From Aspergillus flavus (taxonomy: Eukaryota; Ascomycota; Eurotiomycetes; Eurotiales; Aspergillaceae), in contig NC_092407.1 in assembly GCF_009017415.1 (NCBI RefSeq), positions 2,356,001 through 2,420,000 of the forward strand: a stretch of 64,000 nt of DNA. Reading direction: 5' to 3'. The translations under genes were made by a program, and so were the position numbers. Under the pieces are notes generated by a model that was not told where the DNA came from, searched no databases, and worked only from the letters and a program-made list of their open reading frames with translations. Shown in pieces: positions 22,376-36,030 of the stretch (the first letter of the stretch is position 1; each line of letters opens with the position of its first letter).

Positions 22376-24883
22376 ATGGATCAGGACAAAAAGGAGCGTC
22401 TTAGCCGGCTCCAGATGGTAAGTTTATCTGTGAATTCTTGTGTTTATGCAGCGATCATATCACCCATACTCATCTCATTTATCAACAATAGGAAGATCTG
22501 GGAACCGCCAGGCGTGAACACATCTCTACCACAGATAGCAGGAAGGTAAAAAAGGCCCGCTTAGAAGATATCGAAGCCACTCGACTGTCGAATCAGCCGG
22601 GGACAGAGGCTCAGCGTTTAGCTGAGCAGAACCGGCAACAGCTCACCGAGTGGAAGAGTAAGTGACCGTATTGCCACACACCCACGCGCCTACCACCGCT
22701 CTTGCTGATCGAACTGAAAGACGTGTTCCAAAAGCTAGGAGACACTGATGATTTAGAGAATCTCGATGAGCTCCTAAATGGTCAAAGTCACCGTCTTCAA
22801 CTGAGAGCCGCTTTGCACGGATCTGGCAGTTATGACAGCGGCAGGTCTTTAAAGGCGACGGACGACTATCCTAAACCATCAGAAGCTTTGCTCTCAGCGT
22901 CTACTAGGGGTTCTAGATCACGAGGTCGAGGTGGCGGTATAGCTGGCACGAGAGGCCGTGGCGATATCAGAGCTGTAACTGTCAGGTATGTTTCCATTAA
23001 GTTATATATTGGATGGACAAAATTAATCCTGAGAAGACTTCCTTCCGGTACTTCCAACCGTGCTTCTGCTTCTAAGCCAGGGCATCACGTACAACAAGCT
23101 TCTGGCGCCCGCAAGGCATCACTAGACCCAGCTCTAGAAATAAATAACAGCGATCCTTACGGGAAAGGTCGCGGGAAACAGGCGCAGAATCAGCCACCGT
23201 ATCAGTTTGGGAAGAACAGAGGAAGTAAGTAGTTACTCGCACAATTATATACCACGCGACTAACCATTGCCCACAATTTAGGTGACGAAAGGAGTCAAGT
23301 ATCTACTGTTGTCAAAACTAGACGACCAATGTAAGTCATAGGCTAATTCCAGTTTCCACTTTCTGACATCCATCAGCACTGTCAACTTACCAAGGCTTCT
23401 TAGCCCTCCTGAGTGTTTTCTAGAAGAAGCCAGAAAATTACTCCAGAGGGTCTCAGAGACCGCACCTGCTACTACCCAGAATGAATCTAACCTCCCTAGT
23501 GCTCCTTCAACGGCTTCACCTCGCGAAAACCGAATGGAACAACCCATTACCACACAAAAGGCCCTTCTGTCAAACACTAAAGCTGTGGCCAGTCATGATG
23601 AACCAGCATCAGTGACTACCCTGACAATAGCGCCCCATGAGAATCCAGAGCCACAACTCAGCGCTGCCCAAGTCACTGCTGATCGAGTCATTAAAGACAA
23701 CCTCAGCGAAAACGCAGAATCTACTATCGTTATCTCCAAAACTACAAGGAAGGATCAGTCTGCTTCGGAATCCGTTCTCAAAACTCCAGAGGAATCTCTT
23801 CTTGATTTGAGCAGTACACCACCCACAAAGGACTCTTTTATGAGAGACGACAACCTGATAATGAGCCCTTCGCTCCAAGAGCTGGAGGGTCTAGAATTTA
23901 TGCAGAGCTTAACAAACACCCCCGGAAGCACGTCGTCCCCTATCGTCCAGAGGCCTGAATGTGAAGAGCCCTTAAAGAGTACAGCCTTTGAGGAGAAAAG
24001 CTCGGCTACTACTCAAGCTGATGAAGATGGAGCCTGCGACAAATTCCAACGTGATATAGAAATGCTCTGTAAGCTAATGGCGTCAACCTCACTCTCGGAC
24101 AAGCATCGTGAAAGCTTGGAGGAATGTAAAGCAGAACTCGAGGCAAAACTCCAAAGTTTTCATCGCACACCTAGGCTAACTCCAACACACTTAGAACCTT
24201 CAACTAAAAGTCCTACTGAAGCAAGGAGCGCTTTACCTGTCTCAAAAAGTCGAAATAGTCCTAGTCTACTAAGCCGCCTTAATGGGACAGCGGCCTCGTT
24301 CATTCCAAGCAGACCCGATATGTCACCCACCCCCACTCGAACACGAGCTAGATCCGTGTCATACACGGTACATTCCTGCCATATATTTGGGAATCATCTG
24401 CTACCAGGCCAGCGTGAGAATCAGGCTGCAGTACAGCCCAAGGAAACTCACATATTTGGTGATCACATACTTCCTGGCAGACGTCAAGTAAGCGGTATGG
24501 CAAATTCCTTTCCCTCATTTTTAATATATGGCAGCAGCTACTGAGATTGCAGCCTTTTAGAGTCAAGCAGCACTCAAGTCAAGTTCAATATCCCGAGGAA
24601 AACACCAGCACTGCCAAACTTGAAGATCCCGGGGTTTGGAGGACATGAGGACCCTGTTCTAGAGTCATCCCACCCTCTTGGCGATACTCAACAGACACTT
24701 CTACATACAGGCCCAGTAAACAAGATGATTCGAAAAACAGGTGCACCGGATGATCAGTTGCAGCAGTCAGTACACGCGCCAAAGGAGAATAAAACCCCAG
24801 TGACTCGATCGACTGGGCAAGCCTTGGGTGGCCTTCAAGCTTCGATCTATGCTATTCGTGAGGAAAACAAACCCATCCGTTGA
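22376..24883 (+). CDS. Unrecognised RG-rich protein with duplicated HIFGxHxLPG motif
   Basis: Predicted 713-residue protein from seven exons: 22376-22417, 22492-22657, 22721-22985, 23037-23224, 23282-23330, 23377-24487, 24563-24883. I do not recognise a family. The N-terminus (about 1-110) is charged and helical. An RG/RGG-rich stretch sits near residues 130-155 (SRGRGGGIAGTRGRGD), typical of RNA-binding or arginine-methylated proteins. Residues 200-560 are Ser/Thr/Glu/Pro-rich and probably disordered, apart from a short predicted helix near DKFQRDIEMLCKLMAS. A ten-residue motif occurs twice: HIFGNHLLPG at about residue 572 and HIFGDHILPG at about 595. The last intron's acceptor was placed at TTTTAGAG because it alone keeps the downstream frame open. 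The gene converges on rad52. Confidence 0.75.
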
Positions 24884-25472
24884 GATAAAGATCTCTCGAG
24901 GAATGACCAGTAATCTTAGTTGCTTGAAGTAAGTATACTTCGCAGCCCCTGGTCGGTTTGCTTCTCTGAAAAGGCCTTTGCCCTCAGTCTAACTCGTTGA
25001 CCCCATGTGCTCGATTCTCCTGTTATTCTAGTTAGACAGTGAATGCTTGATGACGACGATGGAATGGTCCCCACCAGCTGAAATTCAAGGCAGTTCTTCT
25101 TCGGTTCCTTATTTCTTATTTATCGTTTGAAGCCCCATAAAACTCCAGGCAGCATCCATGCTTATGGCTTTTTGACAGAGTATGTATAGTACAAGCTGTG
25201 TAGTGTCCGTAGACAATCCAGTCACACAACTGCCTAAGGAGGCACGTCTTGGATGCTTTAAGCTGGAGTGAAGAGAATATAACAAAAATAACATTCATCA
25301 AGAACATTCATTACATTTAACCCGGAGCTCCTTTACCCGTACCCCAATCCTGAACGCCATGTCTTGAACTACCGATGAGATGACCTCTAACGATGCAATG
25401 AGTGGACGATCTCCCCGTAAGCATGGCTATTATTTATGTTGCCGTGTAACTATACTAAATCCGCTAGGAGTC
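24884..25472. other. Convergent 3' intergenic region
   Basis: 589 bp between the RG-rich gene and rad52 stop codons. Likely 3' UTR sequence of both; nothing else is supported. Confidence 0.5.
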
Positions 25473-27421
25473 CTATTGCGGATGTTGTTGCTGTTGGTGT
25501 GGAAGAGGCCCGTCGTTGATTTTCGGCCTCTTAGGGTCTATCGCACCACCAATGGGAGCAGGCCCGCTGCCGCCCAAAGTGGATGCATTAGTCACATCAC
25601 TTAGGGGAGGTCGTTTCCCATTTAGATTTTGTGGCCCGACGCCCCGGTTTGCAGCTGTAGTATTCACAGCATTCTTGGGGTCGATGTTCGGTCTTGTTAA
25701 TGGGCGGTAAGATGAGGTTGTCTGGCCTCGATTCATGGGACTGCCTATTCCGCTAGGAGCGCCGATTTTCCGATGCATATCTTGAGAAGGGTTGACGAAG
25801 TCACGGGTATTGTTGGCGGCGGGGGATACGCTGGCAAGCATGGGTTTGGAAATCGGGACGCTCTTACTGTGGTCGACGCCAGCTGTCTTGCGGATGGATG
25901 GGCTTTCTGCATGGGGGTCGAATGCCGGGGCTGCGTTTGCTTGTGGGTTGTCACGTAGGAGATCGACTGCTCGAGCTGAGAAGAATGAGGCAGATGGCAT
26001 CGGTGAGCTTCCTGGTGGGAGCATGTCCTGGGTTCCGGGGTCGTTGGGATTAGGAACTTGTTCCCGTTTGATGGGCATCTGACCACTTGCACCGGGCATG
26101 GCTGTGTCTTGATTAGGTCTTGGTTGAGCTGGTGGTATTCTTCCGCTTGGAAGGTTGTGTTGCGGGTTGTGGGCGGGTGCAGCAGGGTTTGGTCTGCCAT
26201 TCAGAGCAGGAGGTGGTATCTGTCTAGCGGCAGCTGCCTGGTTCGGCGGTCTTTCTGGTTTGGATGGTGTGGCAATGGCGGAATGGGGTCTTGCAGCGGC
26301 TAAGGGGTTATGCTGTTGAGGGCCCCTGTACGGGGCTGGGCCATTTTGACGGTTCAGAGGTGTTGGTGGCTGCTGAAATCTTTGGGTATCTGGGTCTATT
26401 ACTATTTCATCTGGGTTTCCAGTTGCGGCGACTCCAAAGTCCGCTTCGTCAAATAAATCACCTGCGATCGTTAGTGAAATGCATGCAAGGTAGCTTGATT
26501 TATCGTTACGTACTTCCGAACTCTCCATCAGCATCAAAGGCAGTATCGGCTGAGTTACTGTTGTTCTTTCCCGCATCAGTCGGGCGAGGAGGGAGATCAT
26601 CATCCTCCTGCATCGGCTTCTGTTGAACTGGTTCTTTCTTGATGGGTGCGAAATCAGGGTGTCGGTGAAGGTCATCCACGTCCCATCTTGCCTGGGAGCA
26701 TGTTAGTACCTGAGTCTAGTCGAGTAATATGCCGTAGAAACACATACAGGCGCTGTCTTCACTTTCGTCACTTTCGATACGTAATCCTTATCATAAATGC
26801 AATTGCCCAGGACGTTGCCGAAGTTCCTCAATGTACGCTTTAGGGCATCTGTGGTTCCTTCTTTCTTTGCTTTTTCGAAAGCCGCAGCTTTCCCTTTACA
26901 GTTCTCAATGTGGCCGTACCCGATATCCTAACGTCGTCCAAAGTGGTTAGCGTTTGGGCACATCGGAGCATATCATTCACGCAAAAGTATACCTCATGGT
27001 AGGTCCCATCCTTTAGAGTCACCCTCACTACAACTGACAAGCCCAAGCTAATCTTCCCCGTATTTGGGCTCTCGTCAACCTGTTACAACGAGGGATTTAT
27101 CAGCTGTCCGATCTCGGGCACACGCAACATAGATATGCTCCTATCAATAGAACATACGAAATCGATCTGAATTTGTTGTATCGAACTTGACCACCCATTG
27201 AAACCAAAGACCTCGTTGGCTAGGTTAATGCATTTGTCTGCAGCCAGATAATGGACTCTCTGTCCCGCGGCGCCTGGCCTAGAGGAGATGTATTCGGGGC
27301 CTAATTTCTTATCGAGCCGTGCTTGCAGTGTGGCGATCTCCCGAGCTGTATACTCATTCATGCGGCGAGGACGTTCCTCAAAGGGGTTTGCTGATGTAGT
27401 GTCTGTCGTGTTGGGCATCAT
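25473..27421 (-). CDS. rad52: Rad52 recombination mediator (radC ortholog)
   Basis: Predicted 565-residue homologous-recombination protein. Exons (minus): 27158-27421, 26993-27079, 26748-26927, 26514-26691, 25473-26461. The N-terminal Rad52 domain (about 25-200) is fully present: [22 protein letters not shown], then [22 protein letters not shown], a middle stretch ending in [22 protein letters not shown], and [21 protein letters not shown]. It forms rings that anneal single strands. The C-terminal half is disordered, Pro/Asn/Gln-rich, and would carry RPA- and Rad51-binding segments that help load Rad51 onto RPA-coated DNA. A second in-frame Met follows the first (MMPN), so the true start may be one codon later. 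Two ACGCGT boxes upstream fit S-phase expression. Its length matches Eurotiales orthologs as I recall them. Confidence 0.96.
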
Positions 27422-27857
27422 GATGCATGTCGGATTGCCTCGATGTTGGTCGCCAACACTAAGACGCGTTAGCTTAGATCGGGATTAATAGCAGCGGTAG
27501 CGTAGCACACTGGGGTGGCTCACGCGGGCATTATTAAAAGATATATAAATGTTACACTAGTTAAGAAAGGGTATCATTGGTATACACCGATGCGCGTGGC
27601 GTACACAGTGGGGGGTAATGAAGATAGACAGAGGTCAACTGAGCTGCTCGACGCGTGACGGAATCCGACAGTCGCGATACCACGTGATTTTTCATATATA
27701 GCTACTATTGTCGGGAAACAGACCCATCGAAACAGACCCAACCTTGGCTATAGTTAGTTAGATAAATTTTCTAGTGGTATCAATGTTCTTCTTGCTATTC
27801 CTAATTCTCAATGAATCTTTACTCCTGTCTGTGGCCGATACCTCCAACAAGACCCAC
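27422..27857. other. rad52 upstream region
   Basis: 436 bp between the rad52 start and the UBX gene stop; both genes read leftward, so this holds the rad52 promoter and the UBX 3' UTR. It contains two ACGCGT boxes listed separately. Confidence 0.55.
27464..27656. promoter_or_regulatory. Two MluI cell-cycle boxes (ACGCGT) upstream of rad52
   Basis: ACGCGT occurs at 27464-27469 and 27651-27656, about 43 and 230 bp upstream of the rad52 start. In yeasts this hexamer is bound by MBF (Mbp1-Swi6 / Cdc10 complexes) and drives G1/S genes, including DNA-repair genes. Finding two copies in about 400 bp is more than chance would give (roughly 0.1 expected). Function here is inferred. Confidence 0.45.
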
Positions 27858-28922
27858 TCACTGGACTACGAGGCTTGCACTGGGTGTAAGGCCAAGGTCC
27901 TTTAGTGACTCCCCGTAGTATTCAGAATCAAATACCTTTCTTGGGAAGGTCTGCAAGAAGCTCTGAACGTCAATGCCATCTTCCTGTTTGAGAGCCGCAG
28001 CAACCTCGAACAGCGTGGTCGTGACAGGAAGCGTCTTCAGAATGTTTCCCTTAGGGGTTTGAAATCTCAGACGAGTTTCGGTGTAGGCAGATGCGGGCTT
28101 CGATGTGGAAGGGCCCGAGCTTGTGGCAGATGGAGCAGAAGCTGGTTCAGCTGAAGGCGCTACACCCGCTCGTTCTGCGCGCTCCCGCTCAGCCTTCCGT
28201 CGCCGCTCTTCTTTATCAGCTTCAATCTTCGCCTTGACACGTCGTTTCGCTTCGATGTCTGCCAGCTTTTCCTGTTTCTTCTTCTCTGCTTCCTTCATCA
28301 TTTGCTTCCTCTGGAGCTCCTCTTTCGCGTCTTGGGATTCTTTCGTGCTCTTTCGCCGGATTTCCTAGTCGCAAAGTGATTAGTAGATACTCCCTCAAAT
28401 GTAGTAAAGGGTATCGCATTTACTTCATTTCTCTTCTGGTCAATCTTATCCTGCACAGACTGCACCGATCGCTTCGCTGCCAGCTTCTGTCTGAGGTCTT
28501 CGAGTTTTGCCTTCTTTTCTTCCTCCGTGAGAGGCTTGAGTTCCTCCGTAGATTCCGAGAAATCAACATGTTGAGACTTGGAGGCATGGAATTCCGCTTG
28601 TGCATGGCTTCGAAATTTCTTTCCACATTCATTGCAGACCAGGCTCCTAGCTTCCTCGCCCGGTTGGAGCTGGGGGCCCTCTTCCTCATCATCATTCTTG
28701 GACTCAGCCTTTATCTCCTCTAAAGATTTGTCTTGATTCGCTTCGAGCCATTCCAAAGCACCCTGGACTGAGGAAGAAAAGCTTGTTGTTAGTGAACACC
28801 CAGAGCACAACCAGTGGTAGTATGTCGGAACACCTACGGCCACCGCTCTTGGTAACAGCCAACTCGGCCCGTTCCTTATCAAAGCCCATTTCAATGAGCT
28901 GGTCCAAGTCTGAGGGAGCCAT
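27858..28922 (-). CDS. UBA / C2H2 zinc finger / UBX protein (UBXN1-like Cdc48 cofactor)
   Basis: Predicted 311-residue protein, exons (minus) 28838-28922, 28424-28767, 27858-28364. Domain order: UBA at about 3-42 (LDQLIEMGFDKERAELAVTK, with ALEWLEANQ completing helix 3); a C2H2-type finger at about 74-97 (CNECGKKF with FHASKSQH); a long charged coiled coil with LTEEEKKAKLEDLRQKLAAK at about 110-230; and a UBX domain at about 230-311 (TRLRFQTPKG, TTTLFEVAAAL, FLQTFPRKVF, SLVVQ). The UBX domain docks on the Cdc48/p97 N-domain while the UBA binds ubiquitin. It should act in proteasomal or ER-associated degradation in cytosol and nucleus. The internal finger distinguishes it from many UBX proteins. 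Confidence 0.93.
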
Positions 28923-30556
28923 GGTAGTGTTGCGACAGGAAATGTAGAGAGATGTAGAGAGGTTCGATGTGGGATTGAGTATGGATGGGATCGTTTGGAG
29001 AGGAAGTGGGGTAGAACAAGGTACTACAAGGTAGTCGTTCTGTAGCGTGCTGATGTATGGGTGGAAAAGAACAACTTGATATGCTCAGAATCTCAAGAGA
29101 AAGAGGGGATAATGAGGTTTTTGTGAGAGCTACCAAATTGATGTTTGGGGTTAAAGCTAAAGAAAGGTGTTCAAGTGACGTACTTATCGGAACCGGTTGA
29201 CTGTTATTAATCACCGCCGATACGGTACTGTTTGTACATACATACCACAATACCATTGTTGACCTATCTGGAGTACCACCTATATATATGGATATCTTCT
29301 TACAAGCCAAGTCGATGGATATTAGTTTACATTTATGGTGCTGGCTATAACTACCGTCTCTCGTACTAAAGGAGCTCATCACCATACGAGGATCTCGTCA
29401 TGGCAGAATACAGCTGTAGTGTAATGGCTGAGACCATTTAAAGAACTAAGGATACTTATGAAGCAGAACCTAATCTACAAAGCTGGCAAGTTAGGCATTG
29501 CTACGGCTAACAAGGGTATGTCCCCAGCCCTTCTCGTATCGAAGATTAACTCAAAACTGATCAAGCTATAGTACGTAGTGTCCCAGATATCGTAGTCCAC
29601 ATATAGTGGGGAATGTGACAGGGTCCAAAGAGTTTAATTTCTGCATCTGTAGAATATCAAACTCAAAGTCAAGAAGCAGTACTATGCATTCTAGTAGCGG
29701 TGAGTCCCAATATCATATTGAGGTTGGTATCTGGCTTCATGAAAAACACCTTGACATCCCATTCTTCGGAGATACAATGCTGATGAGCGGTCAGTCAGCA
29801 GACGTAGGCAACTAGAACACTAATGCCAAAGGGAGCTCGCTATGGCTTCCCTAGAGAGTATGGTGACCCGTACGCATTGACCATAGCATTAGGCGCAGAG
29901 AGAGGAGAGTAATACGGAGTATGGAGCAGATCATCATTTATGCAAAACATCCGTCACATGTATCGAATACCAACTAGGAAGATTTGGGTCATATTTTTAG
30001 GGTCCGAGGATGTCAATGAGTGGATCCCGAGGGATAGGGCCAGACTTTCGAGAAAGACAAAAGAAAAGGGGGAATCGGATGATTTCCCCTCTTGCCATTG
30101 CTTCAGTTGTGTGTAAAGCACGTTGTTCAGAACAACCACGGGTATAGAGGAATAACACAGTCCATAATGCAAGGCGCTCATAGATAGTAAGCAGAGGATT
30201 CGGTACAAGACAAGGATCTAGAAAAGAGGATAAATAGTCCGTGATGACATCACCTGACTTCCACCCGCGGTCTGGCTGAGTCAGCGCGGCCGGGGGCCAA
30301 TTGGCGTCGTTGCGACAACTCGAGTATTGCGCCTGAATAATAAATCAGCAGCATCACCATCGAACTACTTCCTACCTGACCAGACTAACTACATTGGTCA
30401 TCTCTCAGCCTCCTACCTAAAGTCATCTGTTGTCCAGCTTCTTTGGCCTCATCGGCTGCCCTACCACGCATACATTTATTCTCTCTTGCCCGGAACCATT
30501 TATCAGTCCCAACCCTCCTTGTGTCTGCCTGCGCACTTGTGTCTTGTGCCTCCAAA
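28923..30556. other. Divergent intergenic region
   Basis: 1.6 kb between the UBX protein start and the VAP start. A minus-strand open frame at 28891-29385 overlaps the UBX start and is low-complexity. A TGAGTCA site lies at 30277-30283, about 275 bp upstream of the VAP gene. No gene is supported. Confidence 0.5.
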
Positions 30557-31779
30557 ATGTCTATCATGCTCGAGCCGCCCGAGTTGGCCTTCAAGCGTGA
30601 GTATACCTCTCGGGATTGGGCTCATCCGTCATTGACTCGGGACTAAATGGTTTGGTCGCAGGCCCCTTCAATCGTGAAGTCTGCCAGATCCTACATCTCA
30701 ATAATGAAAATCAGGAGCCTGTTGTTTTCAAGGTATGCGGAAGGACACTCCCTTGAGATCTCGATCGCACACTAAGAGTTGCTCGGTACTAGGTTAAAAC
30801 GACCGCCCCGAAACAGTACGCAGTCGCTCTTTTCCCCACGTCATCTCTGCCTGCAGTGATTCTGGTGTTTACTAACATGGATCAGCTACTGTGTCCGCCC
30901 CAACTCGGGACGGATAGAACCCGGAAAGAGCGTTGATGTCCAAGGTGGGTTCGCAATCTAAACCTGTGATTTCGGAAACCTCATAATGTCTAACTATTAT
31001 AAAGTGTTGCTACAGGCCATGAAAGACGAGCCTGCCCCGGATGCCAAATGCAAGGACAAGTTCCTCGTCCAAACTGTCGCGGTAACTCGTGATATGGAGT
31101 TTGCAAACGTCACTTCTATCGTACGTCTCTCGATTGATATTTACAGATCAACCTCCTAACGGTCTCATAGTTTGAAAAGGCTTCCAAGGCTTCAATCCAG
31201 GAGCGCAAGATCCGCGTGAACTGGTTATCTGCCGAGGACTCCCCAGCCGCCGAGCAGGGAGATACAAACGGTGTTGTACGTTTCACACTATCGCCCAGCC
31301 TTTCGCACAGGTCACCACAGGACTAATCGCTTATTTAGAATGTGCCGGATGATGAACCCCCTGCCTATACTTCTCCCGCTGCAAACTTTCAGACCCCTGC
31401 TGTAGGAGCTGCCAGCAAAGTCGCCAACGACACGTCACCAATCCCACCGCCAGATTTCAGCGATAAGCGGGACATCGCTACCCCACAGACGAATGAATCC
31501 AAGATCTCCTCTGCTAAGGCAGCCATTGCAAGCGCTATTCCAACCTCGGGTGAAGACCTAAGTGCACAGCTTGCCGAGGCTAAGGCGCAGATTCAGAATC
31601 TGAAAGACAGGCTGGCAGACCAGGGCTTGAGGCAAAGGAAGATCGGCGGCGAGACCGAAAAATCAGCTGCGCCGGCGTTGCAACAACAGCACGCTCAATC
31701 CGTCGAGGCCGGAGTACCGGTGCAAATGGTGGCTGGTTTGTGCCTGCTAAGTTTCTTGATTGCGTACTTTTTCTTCTAG
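30557..31779 (+). CDS. scs2: VAP-family ER membrane tether (Scs2-like)
   Basis: Predicted 284-residue tail-anchored ER protein. Exons: 30557-30596, 30662-30732, 30793-30815, 30886-30944, 31005-31120, 31171-31275, 31339-31779. The MSP domain covers about residues 1-125: MLEPPELAFKRPF, VVFKVKTTAPK, YCVRPNSGRIEPG and KCKDKFLVQ. This is the FFAT-binding surface of VAP proteins. A Pro/Ser-rich linker, a short coiled coil (LAEAKAQIQNLKDRLADQGL, about 225-245) and a C-terminal anchor (VAGLCLLSFLIAYFFF) complete the classic VAP layout. In yeast, Scs2 recruits lipid-transfer proteins and the Opi1 repressor to the ER and supports ER-plasma-membrane contacts. Five of the seven exons are under 120 nt, one only 23 nt. 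Confidence 0.95.
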
Positions 31780-32559
31780 TCGCCGATCTTTCCCTCTTTA
31801 TCTTCTCTTTTCTTACTAGTTTCACTTTTACCCCCCATGTTTCAACTATTTTGTTACAGATGAACTGTACTTCGTATTCCCTTTGAGTTGCTTCCGTGGC
31901 ATCGTTCCTAGCCTCAACACTCCGTTATATCGTTATTTTCCCAGTTGCACTCTACACCGCTGTTATCTTATTCATACCTCTTGTCTGCCTTTGCCTTTTA
32001 ACTTTTTTTTCTTTTTCTTTTACTATACTTTTCCATTACCCTTTCTCTTTCTCTTTTCTCTTCTTCTCTTTCCCCTTTCTTTTCTATTGTTCCTCTATTA
32101 CTTTCTTCGATTTCTTATGTTCGATCATGACGGCCAAAATGGAAGCACAGAACAGCAATAGAAACAAATATTAAAAAAAACAATTTCCGATTATACGAGT
32201 CCTCCGATGTTGTATCATACGTAGTAAATTTTACTTGCCTCATTGAAGCTCAAGCCTTGTTAAGTATTGCTAGTATTGCTTTAGTCAATACAGACATGAT
32301 ATACTCGCCGCGATTAATGTGGCAAGCCAGTATGACTTTGTGTATGTCCACTGTCTGGTGTCGGGTAGTATTAATCATGTGTAATAATTCAGGAATGAGT
32401 GTTACTAGGCCTCTGGTGGTTGTTGATCTTAACAATCTAAGTTCGTATAAAGCGGCCGTAGAAATACATACTCTGGAGTGAAAGGGATCATCTCTATTAT
32501 AGAATCATCAACAGTATCCATAACCTAATAAGTAAAAACAGCAATAGTACATATACAGA
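31780..32559. other. Convergent 3' region with T/C-rich tract
   Basis: 780 bp between the VAP and desaturase stops. Positions about 31990-32115 are almost pure T/C on the plus strand. Phe-rich open frames across this tract are artefacts. Nothing else is seen. Confidence 0.5.
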
Positions 32560-33950
32560 TCAGTTTTGAAGTTCACTCTCCTTCCACCCATCTTCATTTT
32601 CCTCCGGCCCAGCCGACTCAGCCGAGATAGTCTCTCCGCTACGTCCGGACTTCCCGCCACCACCGACAAGCCGGCCCCCCTGGGCTCTCTTAACCCGACA
32701 CCACATCCCGACATTCTTGTCCAGAATAAACGTCCAGATAACCCACACCCAGGAACGATGAGAAGGCAGCGGCTCGTAAAACTCGCTCGCGATGCGATGG
32801 AGCGCAGGTAATCTTGTCCAAGGGATCGCGGGGAAATCGTGATGTTCATTATGCAGACCTACGTTGTAAGTCAGGATGTTGAGGGGCCCATAGTAGGAGT
32901 ATGTCTCCGGGGGAGGGAGGTTATCCAAGGGATGGGGCTGTTTCTTTTCGGTGGATTTCGTCTTCTGCTCTGTGATGGACTCTGTTCCGTGATCGACTTT
33001 GGAGAAGAAATAATGTTCTGCGATGAAGTGGCCAGCGCATGGATGGAGCGAGCCGGCGAGGAATGAGCTGAGAATGAGGTAGAAGAAGGGCTGTAGTGAG
33101 CCGCCGCAGAATTTGACGAGTGCGTAGTCGAAGGAGAGTTGGACGGCGAGGTTCAGAGTGTGGATGTAGGTGAAGGGCGGGCTGTAGATGAACATAGGCC
33201 GGAGGGCGTAGAAGAGGATCTGAAAAGTGCAGAAGAAGGCCTTGCCGAGGAGGGAGTCAAGGAGGAAGGCCTCAACAGCAGTCGGAAGATCGGTATCGAG
33301 GCCTGCAACACCAAGGGATTTATGATGCGTTAGGTGGTAGGGCTAGTTATTAATTGTCAGTGACGAGTGTCTTCCCGGTTGTTATATCCTGCAGGACATA
33401 CCCGGAACGCAGCACTGTAAGGCACCCCAATAGGGAGATTGGCAAAAATCGCCAACAGACGATTACCCATTGGGGACCGGAAGGCCAGGTTATGAGAAAT
33501 CTCATGGATAGCGAGGAAGAGGTTCTGATTGGCAGTTGCTCCGATCAAGTATGCGGTTGCAAGAAACCGCCAGGACAGCATCGAGGTGTCCCGGAGTAGA
33601 TATGCACAGCATATCTGGAGGGAGACAACACCAAACACCACATATTTAGTGAGAGGCTCATAACCACAGAGCTTGGTAACCTGATAATAGCGAACCCATG
33701 AGATTAGCGGTGCATGAGATGAAGCGGTGAAAGGCGTTGAACACACCTCTGGATGGGCTTTGATAATCGCTTGCCGTCTTGAACGGTGAGGCTCTTCCGT
33801 ATATGTCCAAAAGAATTGGTCCTCGACTATAGACGACTCTGACGGTGGAATTCGAACCGACCGCTGGTCATTCTGTGCATCGAGATCCTTGTTCTTCGCG
33901 GCGGACACGCGGAGATGCGGACTATCGGTGGTCACGACGGCGGAGGGCAT
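32560..33950 (-). CDS. Sphingolipid delta-4 desaturase (DEGS/Des1-like)
   Basis: Predicted 421-residue ER membrane enzyme, exons (minus) 33747-33950, 33402-33680, 32560-33342. It should introduce the 4,5-trans double bond into dihydroceramide on the route to fungal glucosylceramides. The N-terminal lipid-desaturase segment has DQFFWTYTEEPHRSRRQAIIKAHPE, characteristic of this subfamily. The three His boxes are HEISH (127-131), HLTHH (164-168) and HNEHHD (325-330), with another conserved HPCAGHFIAEHY. About four to six hydrophobic spans are present. A Lys/Thr insert (near KTKSTEKKQPHP) and a charged Gly-rich tail extend it beyond animal DEGS1 (about 320 residues). There is no fused cytochrome b5 domain, so it must use a separate one. 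Confidence 0.94.
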
Positions 33951-34324
33951 GATTGGGGGGCGGGATAGGAGAAGGAAAGATGGTATATTTACGCCATGGG
34001 TCGAGAACGGGTAGAGAAGGAGAGAAAGAAGGGGAGGCAATGGCAAGCGACGATCCGAGTCTTCTGATTAATTGCAACGACAACGTGAGTCGGAGTGGAT
34101 TGTTTCCACGTGGGGCCTCCCGGCGCCATGGATGGTTATGACTGGTCCGATCTACCGCCTTGCCTATTCAGGAATTATGGTTTGACATCCTAGATCCATG
34201 GGTTGATTCCAGTGTGTAACGAGTATTGTTCATGACCATTTCTATTGCTATCATTGGGGTTTTCTTGATCTCATAATGCTATAAGCAAAGTAACAATATA
34301 CAACGTCCAGGCAAACGCCCTAGC
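33951..34324. other. Desaturase upstream region
   Basis: 374 bp between the desaturase start and the stop of methionine aminopeptidase 2, both on the minus strand. It would hold the desaturase promoter. No motif assigned. Confidence 0.45.

Positions 34325-36030
<1,706 letters not shown>

Noticed and set aside
28891..29385. 164-codon minus-strand frame upstream of the UBX gene
   Set aside because: It overlaps the UBX start codon region, is low in complexity and has no recognisable domain; probably leader sequence.
31883..32174. Phe/Leu-rich plus-strand frames that look like membrane proteins
   Set aside because: They are translations of a T/C-rich 3' UTR tract, not conserved helices.
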